Origin: Euglena gracilis
Taxonomy: Eukaryota > Euglenida > Euglenophyceae > Euglenales
DNA: 64,000 bases
Assembly (NCBI GenBank): GCA_039621445.1
Contig: CP154955.1
Span: forward strand, 3,020,017 to 3,084,016
Direction of reading: 5' to 3'
Shown one piece after another: positions 61,314 to 64,000 of this stretch; position 1 is the first letter of the stretch; each line of letters starts with the position of its first letter. A program made the translations under genes and the position numbers. The notes beneath the pieces are model-generated. The model did no database searches. It saw only the letters and a list, made by a program, of their open reading frames with translations, and had not been told where the DNA came from.

Positions 61314-61640
61314 TTACAGACGAACATAAGATGGCGCGCACCAGGGCTTGAGGAACTCAGGTTCCCATGGCTGCTTCTTCACGGCCACAGGTGTGTAGCT
61401 GGACGCATAACACAAATCATACTCCGCCCCATTCAAATGCTGCAAACCTAACAATGCACGAAGCTTTCGGTAGGCGCTTCCATGCTTCACCATCCACAAA
61501 ACGGTTTTAAACAACATCTTTTCTTGCGGTATCAAAGCGGACGGAAGCTGAATAAGAGATTGGCTCAGACCTGTTTGTGGTCGATTCAACATGGCCTTTG
61601 CAGCAAGATGATACTTTCCCTCGCTATGAGATCTGATGTT
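61314..61640 (-). CDS. ORF between the 36-bp repeat arrays, unidentified
   Basis: The minus-strand frame is open from at least 61636 and reads HSEGKYHLAAKAMLNRPQTG, LIQLPSALIPQEKMLFKTVL, WMVKHGSAYRKLRALLGLQH, AEYDLCYASSYTPVAVKKQP and ends APSYVRL. About 105 residues of good protein composition, with few repeats around. Position between two direct arrays suggests it belongs to a mobile or duplicated unit. Family unknown. Confidence 0.45.
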   Translation of the reverse strand, partial: NIRSHSEGKYHLAAKAMLNRPQTGLSQSLIQLPSALIPQEKMLFKTVLWMVKHGSAYRKLRALLGLQHLNGAEYDLCYASSYTPVAVKKQPWEPEFLKPWCAPSYVRL

Positions 61641-62530
61641 ACGGATATTAAAGAGATCTGATGTTACACTTTTGTTCGCATTGCAAGATAATTCCTTTTC
61701 TAACTCATCCCCATCACTTCCGGATCACTTTTGGATTCTGACGAAATTGATGGCAAATAGCACACCACATGCCACGGGATGCTTCAAAAAACAACCAATC
61801 TCGACCATTCTTCCATTCCATGCGGAACTGGTGGTGATTTCCTTTTTGGGCGGGCAGTGTCACTTTCAATTTCTTTTCTGGGGGGCGGCAGATTCTGATG
61901 AAGAACCCTCTCCAGCAGGCAAAAAAATCAAATCCAAAAAAAAAAAAAAAAAAAAAAAAAAATAAAAATCAAACCACACACAAACCAACAGCGAAAAAAC
62001 CGAAACCACTCACCCAGCAGGCGAATCAGGGATGCCCTCGTCCTCCACGTTGCGCAGCTCCGCGTAGCTGTCCTCCAAACATTTCGTGGCGACCCGGGGG
62101 GGGGGGAGGGGGTCAATTTCCACTCTGAAAAAACCAGCCAGTCACGTTACCCCCCGGGGGGATCGGCCACTCTTGATGCTTATGTTGGCAAGGCAATATT
62201 GCCAAAAAGTCTCAAAATAATACAAAAAAATTCCTTTGGCGCCAGGCCAGCCACTTTTTCATTTTCGGGCCTACCTCACCCCCCGGGGGAGGGGAGTCTT
62301 GGCCAGAAAACCAGTCAGTCACTCTGAAAAAACCAGTCAGTCACCCCCCCCGGGGGTGGGGTGGGACAGGTGTTAAGCAATGGTATGCCTCCAAAGCATT
62401 ATTACAAAAAAATGTTCCATTTGTCTGCAGAGAGGCAAGGAAACAAGGATGAAAAGCGGAAAAGAAAGGGGAAAAAACATTTTGATGTAAAACATTTTGA
62501 TGTAAAAGTAAAAAAAAATATCTAAAAAAA
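61641..62530. other. Stretch between arrays
   Basis: AGATCTGATGTTAC is repeated at 61629 and 61657. A poly-A run lies at 61938-61964, and G/C-hairpin modules (CAGTCAC...CCCCCCGGGG) repeat at 62130-62165, 62275-62290 and 62325-62360. No further gene seen. Confidence 0.4.
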
Positions 62531-62531
62531 T

Positions 62532-62675
62532 TGGTGATACGTGTGTGATACATTAAAATTTGCTTGGTGATACATATGTGATACATTAAAGAATTTTTGG
62601 TGATACATATGTGATACATTATTTTTTTCAGCTGTGATGCATGTGATACGTAAAATTTTTTTTGGTGATACATAC
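62532..62675. repeat. 36-bp tandem repeat array (right)
   Basis: Four diverged units of GGTGATACATATGTGATACATT plus T-run, same orientation as 61138-61280. Confidence 0.85.
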
Positions 62676-62699
62676 TAGATGGAGGTCTGGCCCAAAGCC

Positions 62700-63147
62700 A
62701 GCCGATTTGGGCTCTTTCAACCCGGATTTTAAAGCTGAACCCTGAAAAGTCCTCAAAAGCACCTTTTTTCGTAATTTCTGCCAAAAACTTGCGCTGTGCT
62801 CCAGAAACCCCTCCCTTGGGCTGAAGAAACCCTCTGCGGCGACGGCCAATCGATGGCACAAGGAAGCACAGTGACCGATTTTCGGCGATACAAAAGCCAA
62901 AAATGGTCTGGCGTCGTGGTCGTGGGTCGGAGGCATTTGTGCAAACATTGCTTATGTCGGCCCCCAAACGCCTGACACCAAACCTGGAAGGACTTCAGTT
63001 GCAGAGGGCAGCGGTCAGCGGCAACATTGAGGTTGAGCGAGAGGGGTCCAAGGTTTCCGGTGAGGGAATGAAAATGGCAAAAAAAAAAAAAGGCAAAAGA
63101 TTGCAATCTCAAAACATATCAAACGATGGGGTAAAAAAAGATCTCAC
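62700..63147. other. Intron-like stretch with weak exon signal
   Basis: At 62765-62850 the minus strand reads EGFFSPREGFLEHSASFWQK behind GTCGCCGCAG, a possible exon following the one at 63148. The rest shows no clear gene. Confidence 0.3.
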
Positions 63148-63396
63148 CATTTGGTTGCTTCGACCGCTGCATTTGGGAAGGACCAGCTTTTTCCCTGCAC
63201 ACATCCGTTTGGTTCCGTCAACCAATTCCGCACGATGTGGCTGGAGCTTTGCCCACAGGTCACCAAATTCCTCTTGGTCGTCACCTGCCTGTAGGCTCCA
63301 CTGCTCCAGTGCTTCCATTCTCAGATTCAACTGGATATCCATCCTTTGGAATGCCTGCTTGGCGAGAACTTCGCTGTCAGCTTGGAAAACTTGTCT
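63148..63396 (-). CDS. Probable internal exon, helical protein of unknown function
   Basis: Acceptor-like TGCTTTCGAG, donor CAAATG before GTGAGA (consensus). Reads RQVFQADSEVLAKQAFQRMD, IQLNLRMEALEQWSLQAGDD, QEEFGDLWAKLQPHRAELVD, GTKRMCAGKKLVLPKCSGRS-NQM. About 83 residues, mostly helical with a coiled-coil look. Best coding signal in the last 5 kb. No family recognised. Confidence 0.5.
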
Positions 63397-63780
63397 CTCG
63401 AAAGCATATCACAGAACTCGTTTTTGGTTCTGGGAGGTGATGAATGTGCAGTCTGAATTAACGAATACCATGCCCCCCCCCCTCGAGCTATTCTCGTCCC
63501 TGGGACTCAGCCCAATGGGAACAGTACGGGGGAGCAGCTCGGGGGGGGGGGGGCTTAAATCCCTCCCGAGCTGTTCCCGTGCTTGATGGTGAGCTATTCC
63601 CGTCCCCCCCCCAATGGGAATAGCTCGGGTGGGGGGGACAGCTCGGGGGGGGGGGGCACAGGTGCTCAAAATTTTCTACACGTAGCTTTGGTGGTGTTTT
63701 CATGAGTGTTTGACAGGAATGAATCGGAACAGTCCAAACCATTGTGAACCGAGTTTGGTTGTTGTCCACTTAGAAAATCA
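63397..63780. other. G/C-tract stretch
   Basis: GGGGGGGACAGCTCGGGG and inverted CCCGAGCTATTCCC / GGGAATAGCTCGGG motifs (63480-63630) form hairpins: AGCTCGGGAGGG modules recur four times. No gene seen. Confidence 0.5.
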
Positions 63781-63789
63781 CTTTATGCA

Positions 63790-63960
63790 AATGAACGTGG
63801 TCGTTGACCATGTGGACTACAGGTTTGCGTCCTTTGTTTGCCCTTCGACGCTGAGATTCTCTTAGCTTCTTGGGTCTTTCTTTTGCTTGACCTTGCAAAG
63901 GCATTTGCTGTTTTCACAAGTTCAGACTCATCAGCCGGCCATACGTCAAATTGGGAAGCA
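63790..63960 (-). CDS. Possible exon, unidentified
   Basis: The minus strand reads SASQFDVWPADESELVKTAN, AFARSSKRKTQEAKRISASK and GKQRTQT. Hydrophilic and lysine-rich. Acceptor-like GGGCAGTGAG. It could be the exon before 63148-63396 but phases were not resolved. Confidence 0.3.
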
Positions 63961-64000
63961 GAACCTCACTGCCCGGTAAACTTCTGGTCGCGAAATCCAA

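Overview
The window is nuclear DNA of a eukaryote. It has short exons bounded by GT-AG (twice apparently GC-AG) splice sites, introns of 0.3-3 kb packed with repeats, long G/C homopolymer tracts, many micro- and minisatellites, several foldback/MITE-like elements, and a nest of DIRS-type tyrosine-recombinase retrotransposons. A ciliary dynein light-chain gene of the Tctex type implies a ciliated or flagellated lineage, so a protist or alga is most likely. I cannot name the species. Most long open frames are shadows of tandem repeats or of transposons; real host exons are 50-260 nt with G/C-rich third positions.

Layout. 0-9.7 kb: repeat-rich DNA with a MITE (2.08-2.33 kb), a weak plus-strand terminal exon (3.1 kb), a possible TOM22-like exon (5.0-5.2 kb), a 948-bp foldback element carrying two mirrored helix-turn-helix coding segments (5.62-6.57 kb), unassigned plus-strand exons (6.8, 8.2 and 8.7 kb) and a DIRS terminal-repeat remnant (8.76-9.08 kb). 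9.7-20.7 kb: three DIRS-like elements. DIRS-1 (minus strand, 9.70-14.18 kb) and DIRS-3 (plus strand, from 14.25 kb) stand head to head with a 75-bp spacer. DIRS-2 (plus strand, 14.92-19.95 kb) is inserted into the gag-like gene of DIRS-3. DIRS-1 and DIRS-2 carry gag-like, RT-RNase H-Dam-like methyltransferase and tyrosine recombinase regions, inverted terminal repeats, and an internal complementary region that matches the joined outer ends of the element.

21-36.5 kb: exons on the minus strand. Three of them (27.5 to 23.5 kb) join in phase into a glycosyltransferase-like segment, tentatively O-fucosyltransferase. Four others (35.25 to 33.2 kb) join in phase into an unidentified protein. MITEs, TA and GT microsatellites and copies of dispersed families lie between them. 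36.5-43.7 kb is mainly repeats with a few weak coding signals.

43.7-47.5 kb (minus): five exons join in phase into the C-terminal part of a DYNLT2B/TCTEX1D2-like dynein light chain. 48.0-50.2 kb is a 2.2-kb TG-rich minisatellite. 53.5-54.6 kb (minus): three exons give a whole antibiotic-biosynthesis-monooxygenase (ABM, dimeric alpha-beta barrel) domain, one junction using an apparent GC donor. 55.6-57.5 kb is a block of satellites, part of it an inverted copy of 1.25-2.06 kb. 58-64 kb holds further weak minus-strand exons and a unit flanked by direct arrays of a 36-bp repeat.

All host gene models are partial: 5' exons and promoters were not found, and exon limits rest on splice motifs, phase and protein similarity read by eye. 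I saw no rRNA, no convincing tRNA and no CRISPR array.
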